From contig CAYMUN010000008.1 of the NCBI GenBank assembly GCA_964393835.1, forward strand, positions 1 through 42,247: a stretch of 42,247 nt of DNA, read 5' to 3'. Position 1 is the first letter of the stretch, and every line of letters begins with the position of its first letter. Under the pieces are notes generated by a model. The model had not been told where the DNA came from and did no database searches. It saw nothing but the letters and a program-made list of their open reading frames with translations. Below, piece by piece: positions 23,246 to 32,300 of this stretch. This DNA is from CAYMUN01 sp964393835. Lineage in GTDB: Bacteria > Patescibacteriota > Saccharimonadia > Saccharimonadales > UBA4665. A program made the translations under genes and the position numbers.

Positions 23246-23800
23246 CTACAGTATACGCGCAAGCTCCGACTGCTGGATAGCATCCTCTAAGGCAGCCCGC
23301 AAAATAGCGTAATCATACGCCTTACCGTGTTGCTGAAGCTGATTATTAATATAAAAAGTGGGCACCATGCTGATGCCGCTGCGCACACCGCCATCGACGT
23401 CGCGACGGACTTTAAATCGGACATCGATCGAGCCCATGTCACTGATGAATTGTTCTAATTCCAGCCCGGCGTTAGCCGCGTAGCCAATTAACTCTTGATC
23501 CTCTAGAGCATCCTGGTGTTGGTAGAGCTGGTCATGCATCGGCCAAAATTTACCCTGCAAACTAGCTGCTTCGGCGGCAAAGGCGGCATGCAGGGCGTTG
23601 GAATGCAAGCGAGCTAAAGGAAAGTTCCGAAACACGTAGCGAACCACATCGCCGATATCCTGCTGGATTTGCCTGATACTTTCGTGCGCTTTGGCGCTGC
23701 GGGGGTGCTCGTAATCGCCATATACCACGAGGGTGACGGGTGCGTCTCTCTCTCCACGTATATGATCAGCTTTGGTAACCGGAGCCAATAATGCAACCAT
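23246..23800 (-). CDS. DsbA-fold protein lacking all cysteines
   Basis: The 184-residue protein matches the DsbA/Thioredoxin_4 family: APVTLVVYGDYEHP at the N terminus, RYVFRNFPLARLHSNALHAAFAAEAA, FWPMHDQLYQHQ and the cis-Pro loop GISMVPTFYINN. The usual CPYC at the start of the active-site helix is replaced by HPRS (residues 32-35), and there is no Cys anywhere, so disulfide chemistry is impossible. There is no signal peptide, so it is cytoplasmic. It may bind thiols, or act as a glutathione-transferase-like or FrnE-type protein without redox activity. It ends 3 nt from the PGPGW gene start and could be co-transcribed with it. Confidence 0.75.
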   Translation of the reverse strand: MVALLAPVTKADHIRGERDAPVTLVVYGDYEHPRSAKAHESIRQIQQDIGDVVRYVFRNFPLARLHSNALHAAFAAEAASLQGKFWPMHDQLYQHQDALEDQELIGYAANAGLELEQFISDMGSIDVRFKVRRDVDGGVRSGISMVPTFYINNQLQQHGKAYDYAILRAALEDAIQQSELARIL

Positions 23801-23883
23801 AGGTTCTAGGTTAAGTTATCTGATCGGCAGTGTCAGTTAGAATTTCGATCATCTAGTACGGTAAAGATGTCCTGCGATTCTGC

Positions 23884-23889
23884 TATCAT
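23884..23889 (+). promoter_or_regulatory. Extended -10 for glutamate dehydrogenase, leaderless
   Basis: TATCAT preceded by TGC (TGn extension) ends 6 nt before the ATG at 23896. There is no Shine-Dalgarno. Confidence 0.5.
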
Positions 23890-23895
23890 GGTTTT

Positions 23896-25104
23896 ATGTT
23901 AGAGACGGCCCAATCATTAGTTCGCCAGGCTGGCGCCCACCTAGGGCTGAGCCCTGAAGCCATTGACGACCTACTCAAGGCTGATGCCGAGCATAGCTTT
24001 GACCTGCAACTTAGCAGCGGTAAACATTTCAAAGGCTACCGCGTACAGCACAATAATAAACGGGGGCCCTACAAGGGTGGTATCCGCTTCCACCCCGATG
24101 TCGACCTAGATGAAACCAAGGCCCTAGCTACGCTCATGAGTCTCAAAACCGCTGCCGTCGGTTTGCCGCTAGGCGGTGGCAAAGGCGGAGTGGCCGTCGA
24201 TCCCCGCCAGCTCTCGACGGAGGAGTTAGAGGAACTCAGTCGAGCCTACAGCGCTGAATTAGCGCCTCATATTGGGCCGGATAAAGACATCCCGGCGCCC
24301 GACGTTAACACCAACTCACAGATTATCGACTGGATGGTCGATGAATTCCAAAAACAAACCGGCGATAAGACCAGGGCTAGTTTTACCGGCAAGACCCTGG
24401 CCAACGGTGGCAGCGAGGGTCGCGACGCTGCTACCGGACACGGTGGTTTACTTGCCCTCAGGCAACTGCTCAAACATCTCGACAAAACCGGTGATGCCCT
24501 GACTGTGGCTGTCCAGGGATTTGGTAATGTCGGCTCGTTTTTTGCCGTCGATGCCGAAGCCTCAGAGCCTCATTGGAAACTAGTGGCCGCCAGCGATTCC
24601 GGAGCGGCTCTCTATAATCCCGATGGGCTCAGCGCTACGGAGCTTGACACCTACAAAGCCGTCCGAAAGCGCTTCAGTGATTACCAGGCAGATGGCACGA
24701 AAGTTATCAGCAACCAAGAATTGTTAGCCCTTGATGTCGATATCCTCGTATTAGCCGCCTTGGGAGATGCCGTCACTGAGGATAATATGAAAACTGTCCG
24801 GGCGCCTTTTATCGTCGAGTTAGCCAATGCCCCTGTCAGCGAGGCCGCCCATAGCTTTTTGACCAGCCAAGGCGTGACTATCTTGCCGGATATTATCGCT
24901 AATGCCGGCGGTGTCATCGTCAGTTACCTGGAATGGTTACAAAACAAACAGGGCGAACACTGGGATCTGTCGACCGTCAACGCCAAAATGGCGCAGTATA
25001 TGACCACGTCAATCGATGATGTTTATACCGTCTCCCGGCAGGAGCATATCTCCCTCAAAGAAGCGGCCTTCGTGATCGCCCTCAAACGCTTGATCGAAGA
25101 TTAA
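23896..25104 (+). CDS. gdhA: Glutamate dehydrogenase (Glu/Leu/Phe/Val family)
   Basis: The 402-residue enzyme interconverts glutamate and 2-oxoglutarate plus ammonia. The conserved lysines are at K60 (KGGIRFHP), K84 and K96 (GGGKGGV), with the catalytic Asp in IPAPDVNT. GGSEGRDAATGHGG and the Rossmann motif QGFGNVG follow. The GGSEGR loop favours glutamate over leucine, but I cannot be sure of the cofactor. It is convergent with ribH (4-nt overlap). It could provide glutamate for the pgs operon, an inference from co-occurrence. Confidence 0.9.
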   Translation: MLETAQSLVRQAGAHLGLSPEAIDDLLKADAEHSFDLQLSSGKHFKGYRVQHNNKRGPYKGGIRFHPDVDLDETKALATLMSLKTAAVGLPLGGGKGGVAVDPRQLSTEELEELSRAYSAELAPHIGPDKDIPAPDVNTNSQIIDWMVDEFQKQTGDKTRASFTGKTLANGGSEGRDAATGHGGLLALRQLLKHLDKTGDALTVAVQGFGNVGSFFAVDAEASEPHWKLVAASDSGAALYNPDGLSATELDTYKAVRKRFSDYQADGTKVISNQELLALDVDILVLAALGDAVTEDNMKTVRAPFIVELANAPVSEAAHSFLTSQGVTILPDIIANAGGVIVSYLEWLQNKQGEHWDLSTVNAKMAQYMTTSIDDVYTVSRQEHISLKEAAFVIALKRLIED

Positions 25105-25556
25105 TTCTCGAGGGCTTTAGCTAGCTGTAAAGCGGCATCAAGGTGATCGCCGCCTAAACCGGCTCGCTCTTGGGCCTGGGCTTCATCGTTGCAAGTCAGT
25201 ACCCCAAAACCGATTGGCAAGTTATGATCCAGCTGTACCCGCAGTATACCCTCGGTGGCAAACTGGCAGACATAGACAAAGTGAGGCGTAGCGCCATTGA
25301 TGACGCAGCCGATAGCTAACAGCGCCTTGTATTTGCCGGTCTTGGCCATATGCTGCAAAGCCAGCGGCAGCTCCACCGCTCCGGCGACTTTAACGGTGTC
25401 GATAGTATCAGCCGCTATTTGATACTCAGCTGCCCGGGTGATGGCAGTCTCATATAATTGATCGGTAATTTGATGATTGAACTGGGCGACAACGATGCCG
25501 ATCCGCCAATCGCTGGCATCAAAAGGTTGGACTTCGGCTTGCTGGGCATGCTGCAT
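25101..25556 (-). CDS. ribH: 6,7-dimethyl-8-ribityllumazine synthase
   Basis: The 151-residue enzyme joins 5-amino-6-ribitylaminouracil and dihydroxybutanone phosphate. WRIGIVVAQFN, VAGAVELPLA (57-66), the ATPHF loop with catalytic H92, PIGFGVLTCN and R131 in the ERAG segment are all present. It is the third gene of a leftward operon, 1 nt after ribE. Confidence 0.93.
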   Translation of the reverse strand: MQHAQQAEVQPFDASDWRIGIVVAQFNHQITDQLYETAITRAAEYQIAADTIDTVKVAGAVELPLALQHMAKTGKYKALLAIGCVINGATPHFVYVCQFATEGILRVQLDHNLPIGFGVLTCNDEAQAQERAGLGGDHLDAALQLAKALEN

Positions 25557-25557
25557 A

Positions 25558-26142
25558 TTATTTTGCTTTCAGGCTATTAATGACGTATTTACCGAGGATA
25601 TCAAACTCTAGATTAACCGGGTCACCCATCCGGGCATCACCAAGCGTTGTGTGCTCTAGGGTATGCGGGATCACGGCGACTTCCAGGCTGCCGGCATCAA
25701 GTTTCGCCACGGTAAGCGCCACTCCATCGACCGTAATAGAGCCTTTGTAGACTACCAGTTCCTGGTTCTCGGGATTAAACTTGATAGCTAACCGATAGCC
25801 GTCAGTAGTATTAATGCTGTCTACAGTGCCGACTTCGTCAACATGGCCCTGCACAAAATGGCCGCCAAATCGATCATTCACTGATAGGGCACGCTCCAGA
25901 TTGATCATTTTAGGTACCTGATGACCAAAAGAAGTCTTGTGTAAGGTTTCCGGCGTTAAAAAAAACTCCAGCTCTTGGCCGCGCAGGGCTGAGACCGTTA
26001 GGCATATACCATTGACAGCTATCGATTCACCAAGGCTGACATCATCCCAGTCAGCGGGTCGATCTAAAACCAAGCGGCAGCCTTCGTCGTTTTTATCAGC
26101 AGCGATAACCTTGGCCGTAGCAGTAATAATCCCGGTAAACAT
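25558..26142 (-). CDS. ribE: Riboflavin synthase, alpha subunit
   Basis: The 194-residue protein starts MFTGII, the riboflavin synthase signature. Its two lumazine-binding repeats contain GESIAVNGICLTVSAL and KGSITVDGVALTVAKL. It dismutates two lumazines to riboflavin. The C-terminal trimerisation helix is present (LGKYVINSL). It starts 4 nt after the riboflavin kinase stop and is cotranscribed with it and ribH. Confidence 0.93.
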   Translation of the reverse strand: MFTGIITATAKVIAADKNDEGCRLVLDRPADWDDVSLGESIAVNGICLTVSALRGQELEFFLTPETLHKTSFGHQVPKMINLERALSVNDRFGGHFVQGHVDEVGTVDSINTTDGYRLAIKFNPENQELVVYKGSITVDGVALTVAKLDAGSLEVAVIPHTLEHTTLGDARMGDPVNLEFDILGKYVINSLKAK

Positions 26143-26146
26143 GCCT

Positions 26147-26545
26147 CTAAGTATTACTCGCTGCGCCGCTTATTGCAAACCACTGCCGACCGGCAGCCTC
26201 GTCGTCCTTAAGAACTGCTTCTAATTCTTGAATACTACCAAAGGTTTGGTTTGGCCGGTGGTAGTGATGAATCGTAATGCTCAGTGGCAGTTCATAGTAA
26301 TCCTCGTCCGGGATATCTAACAAATGGACTTCCAATCGCCGGTCAACATCTCCCATCGTCGTCGGCGTACCGATAAATACCAGTGACGGATGATCAGTAA
26401 AACCAGCCATGTCGGCATACCCAAAGTAAATGCCGTCTGTTAACTCAGTCGTTAACTTAACGTTGGCCGTCGGATAGCCCAATTTGCGGCCATTGCCTTT
26501 AAAAGGCGTGACCGTGCCTGCCAGAGTTTGGGGTAATTGCCGCAT
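26147..26545 (-). CDS. Stand-alone riboflavin kinase
   Basis: The 132-residue protein is the C-terminal (kinase) half of bacterial RibF only: KGNGRKLGYPTANV (16-29) with the PTAN metal/ATP motif, GIYFGYADM and the LEVHLLDIPDEDYYELPL segment with acidic catalytic region. It converts riboflavin to FMN. The N-terminal FMN adenylyltransferase domain is absent, so FAD must come from elsewhere. TATACT (26558-26553) ends 7 nt before the ATG, making this the leaderless first gene of the rib operon. Confidence 0.88.
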   Translation of the reverse strand: MRQLPQTLAGTVTPFKGNGRKLGYPTANVKLTTELTDGIYFGYADMAGFTDHPSLVFIGTPTTMGDVDRRLEVHLLDIPDEDYYELPLSITIHHYHRPNQTFGSIQELEAVLKDDEAAGRQWFAISGAASNT

Positions 26546-26552
26546 GACCTTT

Positions 26553-26596
26553 AGTATAGCTTACCGGTAGCAGGGCTTGTCATCGTGAGTTACAAT
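26553..26596. promoter_or_regulatory. Divergent leaderless promoters, riboflavin kinase and sodA
   Basis: Minus-strand TATACT (26558-26553) lies 7 nt before the kinase ATG. Plus-strand TACAAT (26591-26596) lies 7 nt before the sodA ATG at 26604. Both genes lack a Shine-Dalgarno site. No FMN riboswitch fits in the 58-nt gap. Confidence 0.5.
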
Positions 26597-26603
26597 AGAC
26601 GGT

Positions 26604-27200
26604 ATGTATACGCTCCCTGACTTACCCTACGGCTACGATGCTTTTGGCAAATATATCAGCAAAGACATCATGGAGCTGCACCATAGCAAGCATCACCAGA
26701 CCTATGTCGATAAGCTTAACGCTGCCCTGGAACAGGCGCCGGAATTACAATCCCGGCCGCTCGAAGAGCTACTGAGGGGAGTAGATTCCCTGCCCGATCA
26801 CGTCCGCGCCGCCATCCGCAATCATGGTGGCGGCCATTACAATCACAGTTTATTCTGGAAATTCATGTCGCCCGACGGCGGTCAAGAGCCCACCGGCCCC
26901 CTCGCCGACGCCTTAAAACAAAAGTATGGCGATTTTCAAGGTTTCATGGACGCCTTCGGTGAAAAGGCTCTCGGCGTCTTTGGCAGTGGCTGGGCTTGGC
27001 TGCAACCCGATCTATCCATCATAACTACCCCAAACCAAGACTCGCCGCTCAATACCGGCGGCCCGGAACCACTGCTCGGCCTCGATGTCTGGGAACACGC
27101 CTATTATCTTGATTACACCTACAAACGCGCCGATTACATAAAAGCCTGGTGGCACGTAGTCAACTGGAACGAAGTCGCCTCCCGCCACCAGCAATCTTAG
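26604..27200 (+). CDS. sodA: Superoxide dismutase, Mn-type
   Basis: The 198-residue enzyme aligns closely with E. coli SodA. Metal ligands H26, H81 (NHSLFW), D162 and H166 (LDVWEHAYY) are present, with second-shell GGGHYNHSLFW and NQDSPL placing the outer Gln as in Mn enzymes rather than Fe enzymes. It is cytoplasmic (no signal peptide). It detoxifies superoxide, in keeping with the terminal oxidase in this window. Confidence 0.93.
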   Translation: MYTLPDLPYGYDAFGKYISKDIMELHHSKHHQTYVDKLNAALEQAPELQSRPLEELLRGVDSLPDHVRAAIRNHGGGHYNHSLFWKFMSPDGGQEPTGPLADALKQKYGDFQGFMDAFGEKALGVFGSGWAWLQPDLSIITTPNQDSPLNTGGPEPLLGLDVWEHAYYLDYTYKRADYIKAWWHVVNWNEVASRHQQS

Positions 27201-27243
27201 CAATAAACTAGGCACAGTATCTTATAGACAGCTTTTCCATATT

Positions 27244-27256
27244 ATGATATTATCAT
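27244..27256. promoter_or_regulatory. Palindrome upstream of response regulator
   Basis: ATGATA (27244-27249) and TATCAT (27251-27256) are a perfect inverted repeat with a 1-nt centre. It overlaps possible -10 sequences (TATGAT, TATTAT) and lies about 50 nt before the regulator start, so it may be an autoregulatory site. Confidence 0.35.
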
Positions 27257-27304
27257 CTCACAAAAAACGATTATTTAATGGTTTTTTAATGTTTGCAGGT
27301 GATA

Positions 27305-28024
27305 ATGAGCAACATGCAACTCCCCAAACTCCTTTTAGTCGACGACGACAGCAGCATTGCACGAGCTCTGGCTTTGGCACTACGCAACACGTATGCGGTT
27401 GATCTAGTTAGTACTGCCAAGCAAGCGTTGCGACAATCCGAGAATCTCGATTACGACATTATCGTTCTCGACCTGAACTTACCTGATCTTTCAGGCTTAA
27501 TGGTTTGCCAGCAACTGCGGTTGCGGGGCAATACAGCCCCGATCTTGATTTTGAGCGGCGAGACCCAGGTGCTTACCAAAATAAATTTGCTGGATGCTGG
27601 AGCAAACGATTACTTGACTAAGCCGTTTAGTCTCGGCGAGCTCAAGGCCCGCTTACGAGCAGTGAGTCGCGACAAACAGCAGCTACCGCCAACCGCTCGA
27701 CAGATTGTACTTGACGGTCTATGTTTGGATCGACAAACCCACAGTCTGATCCGCGAGGGCAAAACTATTCGTTTACGGCGCAAAGAGTTTGCCCTATTAG
27801 AGTGCCTGATGGAGCATGCCGGCAATGTGGTCGGTCGTGGCACTTTGACCCGTTATGCCTGGTCAGATGGTGAAGACCCCTGGACAAATACAGTGGACGT
27901 GCACATAAAATACCTACGTGATAAAGTTGACCGCCCCTTTGAGCAACAGCTCATCGAAACTGTTCATGGCTTGGGCTATCGCTTAAAACCATTTCAACAA
28001 CCCTTAACCCCGGGCCAGAACTGA
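27305..28024 (+). CDS. OmpR/PhoB-family response regulator
   Basis: The 239-residue protein has a receiver domain (DDD at 13-15, phosphoacceptor D56 in VLDLNLP, K106 in YLTKPF) and a C-terminal winged helix with LRRKEFALLECLMEHAGNVV and VDVHIKYLRDKVD ... VHGLGYRL. The ATG at 27305, with AGGTGAT just upstream, is preferred over TTG 27293. It is followed 4 nt later by its likely partner kinase. Confidence 0.92.
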   Translation: MSNMQLPKLLLVDDDSSIARALALALRNTYAVDLVSTAKQALRQSENLDYDIIVLDLNLPDLSGLMVCQQLRLRGNTAPILILSGETQVLTKINLLDAGANDYLTKPFSLGELKARLRAVSRDKQQLPPTARQIVLDGLCLDRQTHSLIREGKTIRLRRKEFALLECLMEHAGNVVGRGTLTRYAWSDGEDPWTNTVDVHIKYLRDKVDRPFEQQLIETVHGLGYRLKPFQQPLTPGQN

Positions 28025-28028
28025 GCTC

Positions 28029-28784
28029 ATGAACAATAATGATCCGGTAGTGACTAGCTCTGCCGCGATCATCATCAACGATCCAGCCCGGGAAGGCCTG
28101 CGTCAACTAGAGCATTTCGCCGAATTCGGGCGCCTCAGCGCCAGCTTATTGCACGAGATTAGCAATCCCTTAACTGCCGCCTTGCTCTATTTGGAGCAGT
28201 ACGAAAATCGCCAGTCGCGACATATTCGCCAAGTCCGCCGTAATATCTTACTGCTTCAGCGTTACGTGGAGGCAGCCCGACAGCAGATTCGACATGAGGG
28301 TGAAATCAGCAGCTTTTATATCAGAGCGCAAATCGATCAAGTGCGACGCGTGTTAGCACCGTTGGCACGGCGTAAAGGGGTGAGCCTGCAGATCGAGCCA
28401 GCAACCAATTACAAAATCTTTGGCGATCCGGTAAAATTTCAACAAATTTTGGCGAATCTTATCATCAACGCGATTGATTCGTACGACACAAGCTCAGCTC
28501 AGTATCCCCATAAACTGGTGACCGTAACGGTGGACAGTCAACGACAGTGGCTATTGCTCAAGATAGTTGATAAAGGAGCCGGCATCCCGGCCCAGCAATT
28601 AGCCCAGATTTTTGAGCCTTTTTACACCACCAAAGCCCGGCGTGGCCAAGGCTTAGGCATTGGGCTGGCCGTTGTCAGGCAGCATGTGGAGCACGATTTT
28701 GGTGGTTCGGTAGTAGTCAGCAGCTCCGCTAGCCGAGGGACTATATTCACCGTCAGATTGCGTTTGACCCCGCGGTATCATTGA
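28029..28784 (+). CDS. Soluble sensor histidine kinase
   Basis: The 251-residue kinase has the H box LLHEISNPLTAAL with H42, N box QQILANLIINAIDSY, G1 DKGAGIP, F box FEPFYTT and G2 GQGLGIGLAVV. There are no membrane spans and only about 30 residues before the dimerisation helix, so there is no recognisable sensor domain; input must come through a partner protein or a cytosolic signal. The NtrB/HATPase style differs from the usual partner of OmpR-type regulators. Its last 7 nt overlap the convergent gene. Confidence 0.9.
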   Translation: MNNNDPVVTSSAAIIINDPAREGLRQLEHFAEFGRLSASLLHEISNPLTAALLYLEQYENRQSRHIRQVRRNILLLQRYVEAARQQIRHEGEISSFYIRAQIDQVRRVLAPLARRKGVSLQIEPATNYKIFGDPVKFQQILANLIINAIDSYDTSSAQYPHKLVTVTVDSQRQWLLLKIVDKGAGIPAQQLAQIFEPFYTTKARRGQGLGIGLAVVRQHVEHDFGGSVVVSSSASRGTIFTVRLRLTPRYH

Positions 28785-29263
28785 GCTGGCGCTGGTGTAG
28801 CGCTAGTAGAGGTGGCGTCGCTGGTAGGGAATATGGCGACCACCTGGTTAGTGCTCGGCCGATAGATGACGGCTTGCTTTTGCTTGCTAAAGACTAAGAC
28901 TTTATCTCCATCATGCGCGTTCGCGAAATAGGGCAGTTGTTTGATTTTTTCGGCATTTTTAACAGTGGCGACTGTAGGGGTTTCATTGGTGGGTACTACT
29001 GCCAACTTGCGGACTTTGGCAACTACGTCATTTACCTGGCGGGTATTAGCCGCGGCGCTGGGGGTTTGCAATGTATGCTTAGCCTCTTGGTACTGGAAAA
29101 ACAAAAAGATGCTCACCGCGATCAATATCAGCACCAACCACCAGGCCAGGCTTGCTTTAGGCAGTTTGAGCTTGAGGCTTGGTTTTTTACGCGGCTTTTT
29201 GGGCTTTTTGGGTTCGGTCTGCGCCTTCATAAAAGTGCGGGTAGAATTGGCTATTGATTGCAT
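28778..29263 (-). CDS. Hypothetical single-span membrane protein, CPR-style
   Basis: The 161-residue protein has a strongly basic N-terminal tail (KKPKKPRKKP), one span (ASLAWWLVLILIAVSIFLFF), a short helical stretch and an external segment with NAHDGDKVLVFSKQKQAVIYRPSTNQVV, a pattern I associate with small envelope proteins in CPR genomes. A Thr/Ser/Ala tail ends the protein. GGAG lies 11 nt before the ATG and TACAAT further upstream. It follows the fibre gene in the same direction after 60 nt. Function unknown. Confidence 0.65.
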   Translation of the reverse strand: MQSIANSTRTFMKAQTEPKKPKKPRKKPSLKLKLPKASLAWWLVLILIAVSIFLFFQYQEAKHTLQTPSAAANTRQVNDVVAKVRKLAVVPTNETPTVATVKNAEKIKQLPYFANAHDGDKVLVFSKQKQAVIYRPSTNQVVAIFPTSDATSTSATPAPAQ

Positions 29264-29323
29264 GGTCGCGTCTCACTCCAGTCTTTCCCCTATTGTAGCA
29301 AATAGCCGCCTGAACGGTAACGT

Positions 29324-32300
29324 TTACTGGGGAGCTGGGGGAGCAGGATTGGCAGCTGTCCGTGGATTGTTGACGCCAATTGCTGTCCAGCTAAATACAA
29401 TCGGGCCAGTGGCCGGATCTTTGAGAGTAATGTCGAAGCCGTCAGCCTTGACCTTGTCGACGGTGTAGATGACAAATTGCCCATCAGTAATCGTAGCGCT
29501 CACAATTGGGGGGATCGGATATGGATTAGTAAAATCAACGTGTACTTTTGTCTCATCGGCCCGCAGCTTGGCATAACCGGCGGTGTCACTGGCTACTGTA
29601 ATATGGCCATTAAACTCGACATCCTGGCGGAATATCGTCTTACCGAGGAAAGTCGCCAGTTTTTGGAAGCTACTGAGACCGGTAAAGCTGGCATCACCGC
29701 CGACAGTCAACCCACCACTGAGCGAAGCACTGGCGAGATCTACATTGCCGCTAAACTTAGCATTGCCGGTTCCATCAATACTCAGTACTGCCTCACCGGC
29801 CGGATTTAATAATTGAAAAGTGCCGTCCTTGTGGACAAATGTATCAGTGATCGCCGCCTCGTCAGTTTGAAGAATGGGTTTAGTAGGGGATCCGGCTGGA
29901 GGAGTATCAACCGGTACAGCAGCGGCCAGTAGCGAAGCCGGCACCGAATCACCATGGAACGTCCCGGTGGGATCTATCGAAGCCACTACCTTTCCGCTTT
30001 CATCAATAAAGTTAAGGCCGTTTTTACCGACTACGACGCTGTTAGTTTGTACCGTATCAGCCACAACTTTAGGTGTTACAATCTCAACTGCCGCGGCCAA
30101 ACGGTCAGTAAAGATTGAGGACAGATCAGGGGCTTTGGCTGCCTCGACACGGCCAGCAACTAAATCAGCCAGCAATTGCCGACTCTCGACTTGATTATTA
30201 TCGGCCGTCACCGGTAATGTCCCGGCTGACTGGCCGGTGCTGACAAACAACATAACTTCACCGCTACCCTGATCGGTAAACTCAGTCAGGGCCGTGCCGA
30301 TAATCGCGCCGGCTTTGGTGGCTTTCATAGCCACGCCGGCAGTCGACGAAGATGTCAAAGCATCGCCGATATGGATTGGCCCATTCTCGCTAGATACTTT
30401 GACGGGCACACGGCCAGCTAAACCAACGATAATCGGCATACCGCTATCAGTATGGTCGCTCAATACGTTACCCGGTTGAGTGGAAACCACTCCTAAGAGA
30501 CCTTTTTGATACCGGCTAGCGGTGGGCTTAACCCCAGCTTTGATAGTAGGATCAGCAGCTACGACAGTCCCGGAGGCAATGTCACCATGAGCGCTGTAGT
30601 AAACTTCGGCGTAGTCGGCCCCGGTGGTGTCAACTTCATGAAGTACGAAACCACGACTGGTCAAGGTATTGGTGATAGTACCACTGCCGGCAGTCCGTTG
30701 GGCACATACGACATAGGTATTAGAGGAGCCACTGGTAGGAGCAGTGTCGACTATGTTAAAGGTAACGACGCTTGTTGTTATGGCTCCGGTATAACTAGTG
30801 GTTTGCAGTTGTGTGCCGGCACAAGTTGTCCCGCGAACTACGCGTATTGCAACAACTGGTTGATTACAACCTATGCCTGTACAGTTGAGGGTGATAGTAC
30901 TGGAATAAGTAATCCAAACGTCACTGTTAGCAGTCGTAGGAGTGATTGCTAGGCTGTCCACTACGGTGTCAGTGGTTGAAGCGGTAAATGTTCCAGCCGT
31001 AAAAAGCTGGTTGGTTCGACCATTATCCAATTGTTCCCAAGCATTGGCGGCCGTACAAGCAAAAACGGCTTTGTCGGTGCTATTAACATAGATCTTGCCG
31101 ACATCGCCAGCCGCCGCACATTGTGCGGCTTCGTTGCCAGTACTGGCTTTGGCCCCCAATTGGAGAATTCCATAATTCACACCTGAAACATTAGCATCAA
31201 TAACTTTAGCCAAGGTATTCGTACCGTCGGTGATGGTGGCTGCTGTCGCACCAGTTGAAGTGACCAAGAGACCATTTGTCCCGGTACCAAGAGTTATCTG
31301 GTCTAACGATGTAACAGTGATGTCATTACCGGCACCGGTGTTGGTAACCGTTAGATTACCGGCGGCGGTCAGGTTACCAATATTAACTAGGTTCCCGCTG
31401 CTGTCAATACGTTGGGTGCCGCCACTGGCTCCGGTGTTAATGCCAGTCGTGGCATTGAGCGTGGCAGCCGAAAGCGTCGTCACACCGCTGATTGCCCCGG
31501 CGCTCGACAGCACAAAACTGGGCGTGTTAATAAAGTTAGTGTAGCCAGTGGCACTGGCAAAATTGAGTCCATTGGTAACGTTTGAGCCGCTAAGGGTGCC
31601 GGCAGCAAAGTTGAAGCCGTTGATGGTGTTGACGCCTGACGACGGCGTTGAGGCGTTGGCCGGTGTGATGCTATGGCCTTGGAGCACGATACCAGCGCCG
31701 GTATTAGTGTTGTTGAGGTTGAGTGATTGGGCACTGGCTGCCGCGCCGGCCGCACCAGTAGTATAGGTTTGAACGATGGTGCCGGTGCCGGCATTGAGGG
31801 TTAATATCTGGTTGGCGGCCAATGTCAGGTTGCCGTTACTGGTAGTAGTAATACCAGTGTGGCCAAGCGTTATGCCCGCGGCGTTGACATTACCAATGGT
31901 CACGCTGCCGTTAACATTACTACTGCCGGCGTCAATCCGGACGCTGCCGCCTGTACGGGTACTACCACCACCGTTTGTCGCGTCCCCGCCCAAAATTGTT
32001 ACACTGCCTCCGGTTCGGTTACCGCTGGCACCGGTGTCGGCGCCGCCGGTGATGTTAATGGCACCACCGAACGAGTTGGTGTTACCAGACTCTTCGCCGC
32101 CGGTGATGTTAATGGCACCACCCGTGCCGCCGGCAGTAGTGAGTATCGAGGGCTTAACTGTCAGTCCAGCGCCGGCAGTCAATGTGGTAATATCAGTCGT
32201 CTGGCCGCCAAGCAGCGAGAGTAGGCCGGTATTAGCTAGCTGTAGGTTTGACGAAATCAACGTCAGGGCATTGCCTGTCCCAATACTCCACGAGGAGGGA

